Assembly: GCA_943736015.1 (NCBI GenBank)
Contig: OX031064.1
Span: forward strand, 38,491,361 to 38,555,360
Source: Tridacna crocea
Lineage: Eukaryota; Mollusca; Bivalvia; Cardiida; Cardiidae
Length of the DNA: 64,000 nt
Reading direction: 5' to 3'
The notes under the pieces are model-generated. The model made no database searches, was not told the origin of the DNA, and saw only the letters and a program-made list of their open reading frames with translations. Below are positions 1 to 12,297 of this stretch, piece by piece (the first letter of the stretch is position 1; every line of letters starts with the position of its first letter). Both the position numbers and the translations under genes were made by a program.

Positions 1-654
1 AGCCCAGGAAAGAAAACCGCGTACAAATACTTTTTACTAGATTGGTGGTTATGAAATTTTTATTAGAAACGGTCTACGTTAACGCGTCTTGGTGTGGAAG
101 ACGCTTTCCCCGGAGCTTGATAGAATTTAAGAGTTGAAGAAATGACCGAGAGGCAATCAAAACTTGTCAGAAAGCAATCATTGAAACGATTTGTCCGTCT
201 GAGGATCGGAGAGGTATTTATCAGCCATTATGGGCCCAAATAATTACCTTGAGTAAGATTTACAACCTCTGTATCTGAAAGTGACTTAGATGGTCAAAAT
301 GTACGTGTTTTCTCTTATGTCTTCTTAAAACTTTTTTCGCAGATGATTAAGCTAATAGCTTTTTCTGGTGGTTTTTCCTAGTATTTGTATAATTTTTCTC
401 TCTCTCTATAAATTACTTTTTGTATATTTTGATGTACCCTGTAGCCTATCTATATATCTGTGTTTGCTGTCTTTTTTCACTTTTTTTTTTTTCAATGAAT
501 AATTCTACAACGAGTCGATTTCAACATTTTAATGATGGTTTTTATGAAGACAGACAGTGTCCATGAGCACGTATCCGTTCCATGAGTATAGCTGCCAATA
601 AAACAGGCACCACTTCTTCGAAACTGATGGTGACTTTCCTAAATGGTCCATGTC

Positions 655-1092
655 TTTACCCTTTGGCTTTTAACCCTTTATTCCATAGATAATCATTTTG
701 ACGTATCAACAACAGACAGCTTTTGAAAACATTGTGGGAAAAGGAGAAATTGCTCGTAACGAGCAATTTCTCCTTTTCCCACAATGTTTTTCACTCAATC
801 AGATAATTGTTTCTCCATTTGTCCATGTTTTTGGCATCATATGTTTATTTGCTGCTGAATGGGAAGAGCCTAAAATTGGCATATGAGGTAGAGGGTTAAG
901 CGCGACTCGCTGACCTTTTGCGGATAGTGTAGATCAAGATCAGACTGCACAGAACGTGCAGTCTGATCTTTGATCTACACTGTCCGATAAGAAGATATTA
1001 TTCCCTAAAACATAACTTTGAAATAGCAATATTTTGGTTTCAACTATCGAAATGAAAATTTCATTTTAGTTATTTAGCAGGATACGGGTTAA
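655..1092 (-). mobile_element. Family D TTAA MITE, split by a family B element
   Basis: The left end (CCCTTTGGC) is at about 658-666 and the body resumes at 900. It holds the hairpin CAGACTGCAC/GTGCAGTCTG at about 935-970 and ends with GGGTTAA at 1086-1092. Other family D copies (31564, 49551, 32668, 43321, 60560) give the same order of blocks. The two halves are separated exactly by a TTAA-bounded family B element. Non-autonomous, no coding capacity. Confidence 0.8.
670..899 (+). mobile_element. Family B TTAA MITE nested in family D
   Basis: Bounded by TTAA on both sides, with ends CCCTTTA and TAGAGGG. The centre (about 725-790) is a near-perfect palindrome with apex GCTCGTAACGAGC. Near-identical copies lie at 27299 and 31773. 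The TTAA pair interrupts the flanking family D element, so this is a later insertion. Confidence 0.85.
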
Positions 1093-1623
1093 AGGTGGCC
1101 CTTCAGATTTTGGGACGAAAAATGCAAAAAAATCATCCTTATACTCCCATAGCCTTTTAATTTGCGTTCATAAAACCCCAGTAGTCGAAAACCATCCGAT
1201 AACACGAGAAATTAGAAATTTATTACGGACCAAGTTGACACCAACGGGAGACACGCTCTATTTTTAGATTATCAATTCTCTCATTTAAATACAGGAAAAC
1301 ACAAACAAAGCTTCAAACATCCGTCCGAAGAAGACATTATGGAAAATAATTATTACGTGTTTGTTATGTAATGGAATTTAAGCGTTATTAGTCACGTGCC
1401 AGTCACTTAACATTCCCACAATGCTTTATTGATTTTTGGCGCGAAATCTAAAAATAGCTTAAGAGGCTACGTAGCCTTTTAAGGGAATACCATAATTTTT
1501 TTTTTTTTGTAATTTTATGATTCTTAATTATTGATAATTTGTATTGTTTTTTCATATAAATTTCAATAATATATATATTTTTTAATTTGGTGTGATGAGA
1601 AAATTCTAAATACCCACCTTTAA
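1089..1623 (+). mobile_element. Family H repeat, copy 1 (about 535 bp)
   Basis: Begins TTAAAGGTGG and ends CCACCTTTAA, a short terminal inverted repeat including TTAA. The same 520-550 bp sequence recurs at 14325 and 32150. No open reading frame of note. It abuts a family D element at the shared TTAA 1089-1092. Probably a non-autonomous DNA transposon, because three copies share defined ends. Confidence 0.75.
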
Positions 1624-2548
1624 GGAGTTCACTTTTCCCCTGTGTTTATCTTACAGGGTGTCATGTCCTGGTACAAGGTCAAGTATGTCTGTATCTTATT
1701 GTTATTAGGGAATGAATCTTCTGATACAAAACTGACCGTTTAATCGGAGACCAAACGCTCAAGCTTAGAAAAACCCAAAACACCTCATAATTCTATTTGA
1801 ATTTTATTCAAAATTAATAACAACAAATGTCCTTTTCAGTTGTATGTAATGCTTGGCAGTAACAGGGCGTGACTCCTTATGTAAAATAATTGACAATAAA
1901 TTCAACAGGGTTTAAGAAGAGTGGGCTGTAGACCAAATTGGCTATTAGGACAAGCCCAAATACTCCTATCACTGACTTATTTTGATAACATATCTTAAGC
2001 CCAAATTCAAACATTTTGAAATTAATAGTTCTAGCCGTATTCATTAAACATCTTCAAATCACATACAAAATTGCATTCTACCGCAAACAAACCCCGGGAT
2101 TAACGGTGGCTTGATTATATAGTAATAGCAAGTAGAAAGACAAAGGCTAGCAAAATTACAACAACTGTGTATCTTATTACTAGTATTATACTGCAAAGAA
2201 ATTTCTCGTGATCTGATTGGCTAACATGCCGGGAACATATACATCATGTACACTGGCAAAAACCAGGTGAAGCCAGTTTCTCTTTTGAGTACCCCGTAAA
2301 CATCATACACGTGCAACACAACATCCAGAATGGCGATGTCGATTAATCACCAGACTGCACATTAATGCACCAAACTGCACGTTTTATTGATGTTAGTTTC
2401 CAGTGACGTCAGTTTTCATCGAATTGGGGCACTCAGAAGGGAATTTCTCTTTTGTCAGCATACTCGATTCGTGAGATTATAACACAGGAAAATTTCGCTT
2501 AACACGCTTTGAAAAGGTAAAACCTTGCAGTATAATAAATTCGTTGCA
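1624..2548. other. No gene or repeat recognised
   Basis: AT-rich sequence on both strands with no convincing reading frame, RNA gene or recognisable repeat. Stretches 1-654 and 2680-3769 look the same. Confidence 0.5.
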
Positions 2549-2679
2549 CGGTCAGGTGGCAGGGGACTTGGAAACTTGTTCACGATTGTGTCAAATCATG
2601 TCGCCACCTCCCCTTCGGCTCGGGGCGACATGATTCACCACAGCCGTGAACAAGTTTAAGTCCCCTGCCACCTGACCGC
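2549..2679. repeat. Foldback palindrome, about 131 bp
   Basis: Arms of roughly 55 bp starting GGTCAGGTGGCAGGGGACTT and ending with its complement at 2679. The inner part is GC-richer (CTTCGGCTCGGGG). No internal reading frame. A single copy in this window, possibly a palindromic MITE. Confidence 0.75.
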
Positions 2680-3769
2680 ACAACTAAAAAAGTATCAACC
2701 TAATTGTTTATATGTATTTGATTGCATTTTAAATAAATATTGACTAGTCTCATTTATTGTTTATGTGATATTTTTTTAAAAGCTTCCTATGCTGAATTCC
2801 AAAGTTATTTCCTGTTAAGCATATTTCACGTTGTACAAGAAATTGTGAAAGAAACAGCATCATAGTCTTTTTACTATTACATGTATTTTATACAAGTTTT
2901 TTCGCTTTTACACGGTCAAAGCCGCTGTATTGCCCTTCTGTCACGCCCTTTGATATGAAATAACAGTTTATAATTATTTCTTTCTGCTACAGCAACATGA
3001 ACTTCGAGCGCTAAAGGAGAGAATAATCTTGTGGCGCTGTCAATGATGAGACCTTGGCATGATAATCTGCCGAGACAGAATGCTAACGCACAATAATCTT
3101 TTAGTAAAACTGAAGAGTGTCGACGTTTCTATTTTCAGCCCACTATGTTTCATTGTATCATATACTTGGGGGTTTTGTATTAATTAAGAAAGAAAAGTGT
3201 GCGCTGGTGAAAATCTACAATAATCGGTTATTAGGTTATTTTCCATATTTCGCTGCAAATCTTTAAATGTCTTTGAGTGTGTGGTGACCGCATCTCTGTC
3301 TTAGTTCGTCTGGTATTCTATAAACTCTCGGTGCCTTCCCCCTCTGTTCTTCAACTGATACGTCTATCTCCACTCTAAGCATTGATACAGAATCGTCTAA
3401 GCCTGTATCTTGACAATTTAACACTCCTGGGTCGCCAAGTGTCTTATGGTTGTGGAGCTGTATTATTCAGTCTTTTAGTTCAGGATAAACTGTTCCTTAA
3501 CTTGTCTTTCACAATTCTTGTCTCAGCATGATTTTTGGTGATATTGACATCTTCGGGTAAAAAGCAATTTGCAATTGGAAAAAAATGTATTCATACTTTA
3601 TGTTAATTCTACAGGCACTGCTGGCTTATTTTCAGGCGTATTTACTTTAATTTTTTTCACTTCGAATTACCTAAAAGTCTAAATCCAAATACTCTAGTAT
3701 TTCTTAACTTTTTCAATATATTTCTTGGTAAGATTTTTAGCCCACTGGTTAATGTTTTGCTTTTGTTTT

Positions 3770-4800
3770 CTGTCAGATTAATCTCAACAATGGCGCAGCA
3801 GGTGCCCCTAAAACTCTATTAGATCATCTTTTTTTTTTATCTGGACTCTCTTTGCATCGCATGACCTTCTTTCAACGCAGGCATTACGGAGGCTTGAAAG
3901 CTCTCCGTAAAACAAGAACCTTAGTGCCTTTAGTAGTCATCTAATTTTTAAATGTGGCTATCAGATAGTCTACACCTGCCTCTTCAACATCAGGAATGGC
4001 CGGGGACAGGGCAAATCTTCTCACTAGTTGTGCTTGAAATATTCATCCACCTTGGGCACTGTGAGTTTTTCAGTGTCATACTTAATCTTTTTACTTTCTT
4101 TCTTTTGTTCCTGTTCTTTTACACAATGCTTGAATGACATCATCAACAAGGTATGATTACTCCCAATGATTCTGATCATGGCTAAGGTACTCGCCGTCCA
4201 TGATATGCAAGGTCAGTCTCGTTGATTGCTTATGCGGTCAAAATCAGGTTGCTGTGCGTGGCAATCACAAGGCACCTGAGCACCCCCCATTTACAGATTT
4301 ACAGTATCAGCAATATGTACCATCTAAGTTTTGCTGTGAACTGATTCCAACTTTGGCACTTCGGTCGCCTTGTACTGTACTTATATCCTTCTTAAGGGAC
4401 TGGTTTAGTTACCTCCTTTTGTATGAAATACGCCTCAATGGTCATCCAAGTTTATAGTAGAACTATGCGAAAAGTCATTATGAAAGCATCTGCAGAAGAG
4501 ATCATCGCTGAGGAACAATCAGGTTTTAATGCTGTGCGTAGGACCGAACAACAGATCCCCAATCTAAACATCCTCAGTGGTAAAAACAAAAAGCGGTGAA
4601 AGAAAAGATTTCAAATCAAAATTAAGGGCAACTGTAGGGAAGCTCACCAATAACGACATCAATGGCAAGATCATAGAACAGCTATATGTGCAGTATGTAT
4701 AGGTTGGAACTTAAGATGAGCAGTCCAGAGACATGGCTGGAGTCAAGAAAGGTTGTCTTCTATCTCCTTTGTCTCCTATATTTTCTAAGAGAGAAACGTG
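3770..4800 (+). pseudogene. Decayed LINE reverse transcriptase fragment
   Basis: The clearest part is about 4460-4600, which reads VIMKASAEEIIAEEQSGF followed by NLNIL, the start of a non-LTR reverse transcriptase palm (the usual block is EEIIAEEQAGFR). About 4725-4770 reads SRDMAGVKKGCLLSPL, matching the GVRQGCxLSP motif. About 3783-3830 reads INLNNGAAGAP, like the LxNxKAAGPD block before it. Frame changes and stops separate these blocks, and the catalytic FADD segment is not found. The later part is cut off near a foldback element at 4854. The surviving order fits one old insertion on the plus strand; clade not assigned. Confidence 0.75.
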
Positions 4801-4853
4801 TCTGATACCTTAAATGAATATGAAGGGCAGAAAAAATTCTCACTATACATGAC

Positions 4854-4949
4854 CTTTTCGTGTGTTGCAAGCCCTACGTCACAATAGATTCGAGGTCTGT
4901 CCACCAGACCTCGAATCTATTGTGACGTACGGCTTGCAACACACGAAAA
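4854..4949. repeat. Near-perfect palindrome, about 96 bp
   Basis: Arms begin TCGTGTGTTGCAAGCC and meet around a short loop near 4900 (GTCTGTCCACCAGAC). The arm ends overlap the terminal repeat of the adjoining family J foldback, so it may be an inverted partial duplication of that element's end. Confidence 0.8.
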
Positions 4950-5203
4950 AGGGCAATCAGATATTTGCGTAAACTTTCGGCTTGGATCAGCCTGCGCAGT
5001 CCGCGCGGGCTCATCCGAGACGGCAATCGGATAACGACTAAATTAGAATTTGTGCTATAGTAGACTATCACAAAACAGATAATTACAAAGAAACGGAAAG
5101 TGTCGTTTCGGATTGGCCTGTGCAGACTGATCAGGTTAATCCAAGACGACAGTATTACCTCGACAAATGTCCGAATGCCCCTTCTCGCGTGTTTCAAGCC
5201 ATT
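4930..5203. mobile_element. Family J foldback element
   Basis: Ends GGCTTGCAACACACG (4930) and CGCGTGTTTCAAGCC (5203) are inverted repeats. They are followed inward by GGGCAATCAGATATTTGCG and its degenerate complement. Two copies of the module built on CAGCCTGCGCAGTCCGCG lie inside in opposite orientation. The same module recurs at 17640-17885, 23630 and 55125. No coding capacity. Confidence 0.65.
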
Positions 5204-5383
5204 ATGATGATGGTTTCTAGATCTGAAGGTCAACCTGGAGCTGCACCTATACTAGCTGCTCTTCCAGGGCTGAAGCGAGCCTTTGTGGACAAGAACAATG
5301 TTCTACTACACTACTGCTACATTAATGTCATTGCTTGTGAGCCATGCATGCTGAAAGTAGACCTTGAGAAGACAATTCGGTAA

Positions 5384-6108
5384 GTTGATAAAAGATGTCT
5401 ATGAAGAATTCTTTACACTGAAAAGGACCACTTTTCGGTTGACGGTCTATTCAAAACAGAATCAAAGATAATTTTCCGATTTATTCACTGTTGGCAAGGG
5501 AGGAGGGAAGCTTCTATCTCGCACGTGTCTGGTATCTTAATTCGTCTGTTCTTCAGACCAATTAGCACATTACTAAATTGTGCTTCAATTATTTCTTCAG
5601 ATGTACTCGGCAATCATCGTTCCACAACCTGGATGTCACGTGATCGCTGCTTCACCAGTCTCATGCGATGATCTGATACGGGTCTATTACGCTTACAAAT
5701 AATCAAAGGGGGGAAGTAACAGAAAGCATCAATTTCAATTTATTTTAGACCTTAATAAATTGGTGTTTCGTAACATTAAGTAAGTTTTAAAAAAGCAAGG
5801 GAACTGTGTGATTTAGAAAAAAAAGAAAGGAGGAAAGAAGCAATTACTTAATGAAATCGGTGCTATTTATGCCACAATATTTACTTATAAAAAGTGCTTT
5901 TAACTTTTTTTAGGTTCTAATCAAAAATGTGTTGTAACAAGGTTGGGTAGGTATTAAACTTCCGCACACGACTTACTTAGTGGTACTACGGATCATCCTT
6001 GAAAATATAGTGACAAAAGGAGAGGCTGTTCATATATTTTTCTTCGACGGGGAAGTTAGGCTTTTCCTTATATTTCCATGTTTTTGGAATCTTCAAAGAC
6101 AGATCACC
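5384..6108. other. No gene recognised
   Basis: AT-rich sequence. A weak hairpin-element trace (GAAAATATAGTGACAAAAGG) lies near 6000 but is too degenerate to place. Confidence 0.4.
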
Positions 6109-6306
6109 AGGGCCCGTGTTCACCAACCATTCATGAGAATATTCTCAGTCTTATTCTCCAAGGTTTTCTAAATTTGTAAGTAACACAACTTCTGACTGGC
6201 TAAACCGAATGGTTTAGCCAATCAGAAGTTGTATTACTTACAAATGTAGACAATTTTGGAGAATAAGACAAGGACCGTTCTTAAGAACGGTTGGTGAATA
6301 CAGGGA
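6109..6306. mobile_element. Family G foldback MITE
   Basis: Terminal inverted repeats CCGTGTTCACCAACCATTC and its complement near 6290-6300 enclose a central palindrome built on CTTCTGATTGGCTAAACC (about 6190-6235). A second copy lies 400 bp downstream. About 200 bp, non-coding. Confidence 0.8.
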
Positions 6307-6700
6307 CAGGTTTAATCCTTTTAGAACCATAGTTCGACATTTCTCCCATCCATGCATGCTACAAACACTTTTCCCCTACTGCGTTTTAATCTACATTGGA
6401 AGCAGAGATGTGAGGGATTTTTTCCCGGATTACCTAATAAAATCTATTAGAAAATAAAACTAGCTGTCTGTTTAAAGGACCCTCCGGGAGTATATCTGTC
6501 AAAAATAATAGCTTCTTTTTGAACATGAGATGTGTTGTGGTACGGATGTGTGTACAAGAATGTATAATTTATATGACGAATCCAGCGGTCGTTCAGAAGG
6601 AAGGGCTGGGTTGTAGAAAACATTGGTGGGTATTGAAATTGAAAAAAGATCCGTTATAATAGCGATTGTAAAAAACTGCTTTGCATGAATTGTGCATTTC

Positions 6701-6902
6701 CTGAGTCCGTATTCACCAACCATTCTTAAGAACGTTCTTTCTCTTATTCTTCAAGATTTTCTGACAGTGAAAGTAACGGAACTTCTGATTGGCTAAACCG
6801 TATGGTTTAGCCAATCAGAAGTTCTATTACTTTCACACTGACGAAATTCTGAAGAATATGATTGAAAATGTTCATAAGAAAGGTTGGTGAATACGGACCC
6901 TG
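6701..6902. mobile_element. Family G foldback MITE
   Basis: Ends GTCCGTATTCACCAACCATT and its complement at 6880-6900. The central palindrome is the same GATTGGCTAAACC type as at 6109. Best-preserved full copy in the window. Confidence 0.85.
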
Positions 6903-6995
6903 GTGTTTTAATATTGTTCCTTTCCCCCCAGGGCGTGGGTAGAGATTGAACACGAATGGGCGTTTTACCTCTTAACTGATCATACTTTTTAGGTA

Positions 6996-8325
6996 CGAGG
7001 GGTGTTCGAAAAAGTTTCGGGACAAGTGTCGCCATTCTTTTATATTTTGATATTTTTTTAACGAGTTTTTCGGTAATGATAGCTACAACCATGTTCTATA
7101 GGTTGGTTGGAACTTGAAACAAATAAACGAAGATACACGAAACGCGTGATGTATTGTCACCATAGCAACGTCAAGTCGACGTGAGCGGGGCACCTTGATG
7201 CACCGAGTAAAGGGTTGTCTTTACAAGTGTCTGAAATAGTCATGGTTATTCAAAATACTACATGGAATGCTCAATGCAACACTGATGCCTATGTACGCAC
7301 GAATTAAAACATTTTTTGAAGTCTGATGATGGAATGTTCCTTATACACTCCCTGACTACGACGCGAAGGTCGTCGACGTCGTCAAAACAGTGACCGCTTG
7401 ATAGTGGTGAATAACCAAAATTTACACGGTGCGAGTTAGAGAAGTATGGTGGGTGCTCAATAGACGTGTTGCTCTATCTATCAGCAGGTACTTTCTTGAT
7501 ATAAGGTGTGGCGTTGTTATGATGAAAGTAAAATGCGCCTGTTTTTTTGGCCGTTTCTCCTATACAGCCTTGATCAACTCATGTCGGTGCACCTGAAACG
7601 AGCTTACGGTTCAACCTATGCATCTATATATATGCAAAACATATCTCTATAAATTACCGCTTTCACCAACCAATTCTGTCATCATATCAAATAAGAATAT
7701 CATTTTATGTACAATGTAGTTATAAAAAAAAACTTTACGTTCGACTAATACTATGCTGTGACTGTCTTCCAAATCGGTAGTGTGTGGCAGACAGTAACTC
7801 CGTTCATTTCAATAAAATAAAACGTTTCACCATTGCTTTTGTAGGCGAGGGTGAATTAGGGGTTTTTCCACACAGAACTGGCTTACTTGGTCTCTGGATC
7901 ATACAAACCAATCCAAGTTACATCGGCCGTAATAATGAATACCGAGAACCTGTCACCGAGTTCTCTGTGGTGTTTCAGGAAAGACTTACTGCCTGCGACT
8001 TACTGAAGCTTTTGATGGCAGGTAGTAGACGGGGTACCCTGCAGGCAAATACTTTTGTCACACACAATTCAAAAACATACAGGAGTGCTTATTGTGATCT
8101 ATACTTGCAATTAAAAAGAAGTTATTTTGTGAAGTCACGTCAAGGTTCCCCTCTCACGTCGACTTGAAGTTGCTATAGTGACCATTCATCACGTGTATAT
8201 TTGTTTATTTGTTTTGATTAATCTATAGAAAACGGTTGTAGCTATTACTACCAGAGAAATAATTGAAAAATCTTAATAAATAAAAGAATGACGCCAATCG
8301 TCCCGGAACTTTTCGAACAGAATCG
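6996..8325 (-). pseudogene. Decayed mariner-family DNA transposon
   Basis: The ends are inverted repeats of roughly 190 bp. The left begins GGGGTGTTCGAAAAAGTTTC near 7000, and its counterpart ends CCCGGAACTTTTCGAACA near 8322. Inside, the minus strand at about 7885-7920 encodes WIGLYDPETK, the conserved mariner block containing the second catalytic region (usual form DETWIxxYDPETK). At about 7440-7540 it encodes HFTFIITTPH then RATRLLSTHHTSL, a decayed form of the LHHDNAPPHT and LxHPPYSPDL blocks. Length near 1.33 kb is normal for mariner. Stops and frame changes show it is dead. The open stretch on the plus strand at 7784-8167 is antisense to this transposase and is not a gene. Confidence 0.8.
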
Positions 8326-8397
8326 CGAAATATACCCATGACCTACGGTGTTTGAAAAATCGTCAGATTAACTCCCTTCAATGAGTGAGATATATAG

Positions 8398-8600
8398 GAT
8401 CTGACATGAGTTGGTTTGTTCAGATAAAATTTATTAAAGGAGTCTACAAAAATGTTATTGAGCGAGCCTTTGGCGAGCTTAATAACATTTTTTGTGGACG
8501 AGTTTGACAATTTTTAACCTCAAAAACCAAACGAGTGTCAGATTTTTTTTATCACATTTACTGTATAACAAGAATTATAGTCCAAAATGTGTTAAACCAG
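8398..8600. mobile_element. Family I repeat, short copy
   Basis: Begins GGATCTGACATGAG. An inner inverted repeat (AATGTTATTGAGCGAGCC/GGCGAGCTTAATAACATTT) follows, then the outer arm complement ACGAGTGTCAGATT near 8533-8547. Longer relatives lie at 41285 and 60058. Confidence 0.7.
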
Positions 8601-8875
8601 AGGCATACATGTATCATGTGTAGTGAAATTTACATGAAGCCTGTGCACTTACTTTGACAGGTACAATACAAACGAAAAAAAGTTCCAAAGAAACTTGCAT
8701 AATATTGATTTTTGATTGAGTCTAACAGTGATTAAATTAACAACCTTATCATGACACGAACTTCGACCGCTGATTTCCTTCAGAAACCTAGGTCAGCAAT
8801 GGTTTAGAAATGAAGCGAGATATAAGCTGAGTAACCCTCTCGTTCTTTTTCCTTCCCCTGTAGACTTGGTTTTGG

Positions 8876-9093
8876 TTACCCCATTACCACACAATCCCTA
8901 CTTTTGACGCCCCTGAGAAAGAAGCCTTTAGAAAACATTGTGGGAAAAGGAGAAAATGCTGGTAATCAGCATTTTCTCCTTTTACCACAATGTTTTCTAT
9001 CCTTCACAAAACAAATTTCAAATTTTATTTTGCCGTCTGCAAACGCTTTCAATTTGGACCTGTCTAAAATATTGTCGTTTGGTGATGGGTTAA
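8876..9093 (-). mobile_element. Family A TTAA MITE
   Basis: Left end CCCATTACCACACAATCCC, central hairpin (about 8929-8997) with apex GCTGGTAATCAGC, right end TTTGGTGATGGGTTAA. Both ends carry the CCCATT/GATGGG type of terminal repeat. Confidence 0.9.
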
Positions 9094-9616
9094 GATTAAA
9101 AATGATATCGATCTAAACTTATTATCACTTATTTCTGTTGACTGATCCTACACTCTCGTTAGTAAACATGACCACAATATTTTAATCCATATACCATTCT
9201 TTTGATTTACATCTTATATTTACAGACAAAAATAATTTACGAAGTTTCCCGATCCTCATTCTGTTCGTTTCCTGTTGTGAAAGTAAGAAATAGTCTCCCT
9301 TTAATTAGGACTATAATGAATGAGATGATAGTATTTATATTTTTTGAGTAGAGACTAATTCTTGAAACAATTTTCGCATCTTTATGATTCAATAAATGTC
9401 AGACAAAGCATTAATCAACTTGATTAAACAGATCATTAGATTGTAGGTAACATCTTAAATTTGAATTTAAAATTTAATTAATTTCTTCCTGACGAATCAG
9501 TAAATTGTGTTATACAAGTACACATGTAATATCACGCCAGAGGCGCGTGCGTATTTTCACGTTGAAATATCACACAGTCTGTATAAAGCGAGCGTCAAGA
9601 GGTCCCTATAAAGTAA

Positions 9617-9693
9617 GAAACGGAACCGAAACGAAACGCAACGAAACGAAACGAAATAGAACGAAACGGAATATAACGAGAACGAAACGGAGC
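9617..9693. repeat. (GAAAC)n microsatellite
   Basis: An imperfect pentanucleotide array of GAAAC/GAACG units over about 75 bp. Confidence 0.85.
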
Positions 9694-9699
9694 GAAAAC

Positions 9700-11560
9700 A
9701 TGGCCAACTTTATCATGCAAATCAAACCCGGTAACTGTTATTTGACCGTTATGTAAGCCAATTAAATTATGAGAGTTTGATCCCTTTTGGCCGTGAAATC
9801 GATCACATGTGGAATTATATATTGACTGGCGATCTCTGCAAACCCTTTGCACTTATAACCAGAATTTCGCGCTTCGAGTGTAGAGGGTTTCAATTTATTG
9901 GAAAACAACTCTGCGGGATATCTGGGGTTGTAAATTACTAGGGTACCAAAACTTGTAGGATTTGTTTTCCTTTCAGGTCTTACAATGTGATCTACCTCAA
10001 ATTTTACCGAAAGCACGCGTTTGAAAATTTATGGTCAGCTATAGAAATGCTTTTGACCAGCAACTGCTCTTTTTCAAGCAATGTTGTCATGCCTTAATTG
10101 ATACAAATTAAATAATTTGAGCCATATTTATTGTGTTGTCTACAACTGCTTTAAATATTGGGGCAGTCATACATTGCCAGTTCCTGAAGAGTTAAAAAAA
10201 AGAAAAATATCCGCAGTACAAATTTCTTATGATGAGACTAAAGCCGGGGGAGAAGCGCGACACGAACGCTCGAAATGTAACAGCACATATGTTTACTGCA
10301 TCTTTGGAATTTTATCTCTGACTTTTTCATCATATTTTTGAATTCAATCTCTGATATTTTTATTGATTTATCAAAAAATGGTACAATAGTAAAAATACTT
10401 CGGTAGGATATATTTCTGAATAGCTACCCACAAAGTTAAGGATATTATGAAGAGGCTTCTCTTGTTACAATGTTTTTGAAACCATTAATTTCCAACCTGT
10501 AGCATAGAGCTATTACATAGTCAGCAGACGGCATTTTATTGTAATTGTTTTGCATTGCGTCGTCACAAATACATGAACGTACATGTATATTAGGCTGGGG
10601 AAAGTGTGTTGGTAGATCAGACCACACTGGTATCGTCTGATCTATCATAAACAAACCAACCGTATACAAATTATATTTTTTAACCTTTATGTTCAATAGG
10701 TCAGTTCTGTTTAAAATAATTTCGTCATTTTTTAGAAGTCGTCAGTGGTTTTGTGAGCACACGGTAAACATAAATCAGCCTGCACAATATTGTTGGAAAA
10801 TCAAAATTATCTTCAGGGAAGTCAGAAAGCTTATTTATTGTTGTTTAATATGGCGTAGTTTTCAGTCATTTAGAAAATACATTTTTAACCCTTTTTACAC
10901 TTTTTTAAAGTAACTATCGTATTTTCTTTCTTTTTCCCTGATCGTTTGCATTGTGCCGGAGTTCTCCGATGATGACCGAGTCTCACTGTAAGATAAGACG
11001 CCTATCGGGTATCTTGATTGGTGTTACGTAATGGTATACATTGATACATTTTTACGGGGTAATATGAAAGAAAGTACATTTATCAGGAAAAAAATCAGAC
11101 TTCTTTAGGGAGAGGAACTATATAAGCTTTGATGCTTTCGTTTCAATCCTTTTCGCAATACATGTTGTAAATGAATGATGTTAGTATATTGAATAAATTA
11201 AAACTAAATGTTTAAACTAAGATCAGATTTTTTTTTTTATGAGATTATTTATAAGAATTTAAAGTCAAGTTTAACAAGATTTTGTATAAGGAAGTCCAAT
11301 TTGCCGCCTTCTTTCTTTAGCTCTTTACTTGCAAATGTGTGATGATTAATGCATTTTCAAAAGTATTTTATGGCGACAGCTCACATATCCAAATTTCCTC
11401 GCTATTTTCAATCTGATCACATGTATTTTCTCCCTCTCATGTGTTTTCAAAAGTCAATAATTTAAAACCTTTTCCTATATGGAGAAGTTTTTGACTTCAC
11501 CAACTTTTAAAAAAAGCAATTTCAGAAAATAAATCAAATGTAGCTTAATTGATATTCTTC
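9700..11560. other. Unique AT-rich stretch, no gene recognised
   Basis: Short open frames occur (10117-10341, 10689-10913) but lack codon bias, splice-supported structure or protein similarity that I recognise. No RNA gene or dispersed repeat seen. Confidence 0.45.
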
Positions 11561-11569
11561 ACTTTAAAA

Positions 11570-11690
11570 GAGTAGAAAACATTGTAGGAAAAGGAAACAG
11601 TACTGGATATTGGTATTTCTCCTTTTCTCACAATGTTTACAAAAGGTTTTATGCAGGACCGTTGAAATTCGGGAGTGTGCTGTACGGGTC
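11570..11690 (+). mobile_element. Degenerate family A MITE fragment
   Basis: GTAGAAAACATTGTAGGAAA and CTCCTTTTCTCACAATGTTT preserve the two hairpin arms with many mismatches. The outer ends are not recognisable. An old copy. Confidence 0.6.
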
Positions 11691-12297
11691 ACATCAATAC
11701 TCCCAAAACGCAAATTGTTTTCTGCTGATTTCAGTCACATATTGATATTGCAACGTCAATTTTTTAAGCCAAAAGAAATTCGACACATTAAATAAAACCG
11801 ATTCAGTCTAGGATCAGACTGCTTATTTTGTACAGTTTGTTACTGGTCTATTGACTGCGTAATTATTATAATGATCCAATAGTACAACAATTTCAATCTT
11901 CTTAAGAAATAAAGACAAAAAATAAATAAATATATAAGTAAATAAATAAAAATGCAATTTAAAGAAATTTATGCCAACTAAATTGAAATTATTTTCCGAG
12001 AAAGAATTAAAAAAGACGATACTGGGAAGATAATGGTTTTTACAAATCGCTTAAAAGTTTTCACTGATGCAAATAATATACACGTACATGTATAAAAATG
12101 ATTAATACAGTCATTATATATTTGGACAATGTGTAAAAACAGGATCCAGGTTTAACAAAACAATATAGACAAGGTTATCATGTCATCAGTTCTTATCTTC
12201 CCTTTATCCGTTGCTAAATCTTTTCACCCAGTCTTAAAATCTCACTTAGCTCGATACAGCATTTTTATACAAAAATTAACGATAGTGTCGTTTTTAA

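Noticed and set aside
5220-5383. Possible exon with TTTCTAG acceptor and CGGTAAGT donor encoding ALPGLKRAFVDKNNVLLHYC
   Set aside because: No recognised protein similarity and no neighbouring exon. The left part overlaps a foldback module. One good donor in AT-rich DNA is not enough.
5980-6171. Family C-like hairpin element
   Set aside because: Only one arm resembles the stem (GAAAATATAGTGACAAAAGG) and no ends or second arm can be aligned.
7784-8167. 127-residue open frame on the plus strand
   Set aside because: It is antisense to the mariner transposase blocks on the minus strand; the openness is a by-product.
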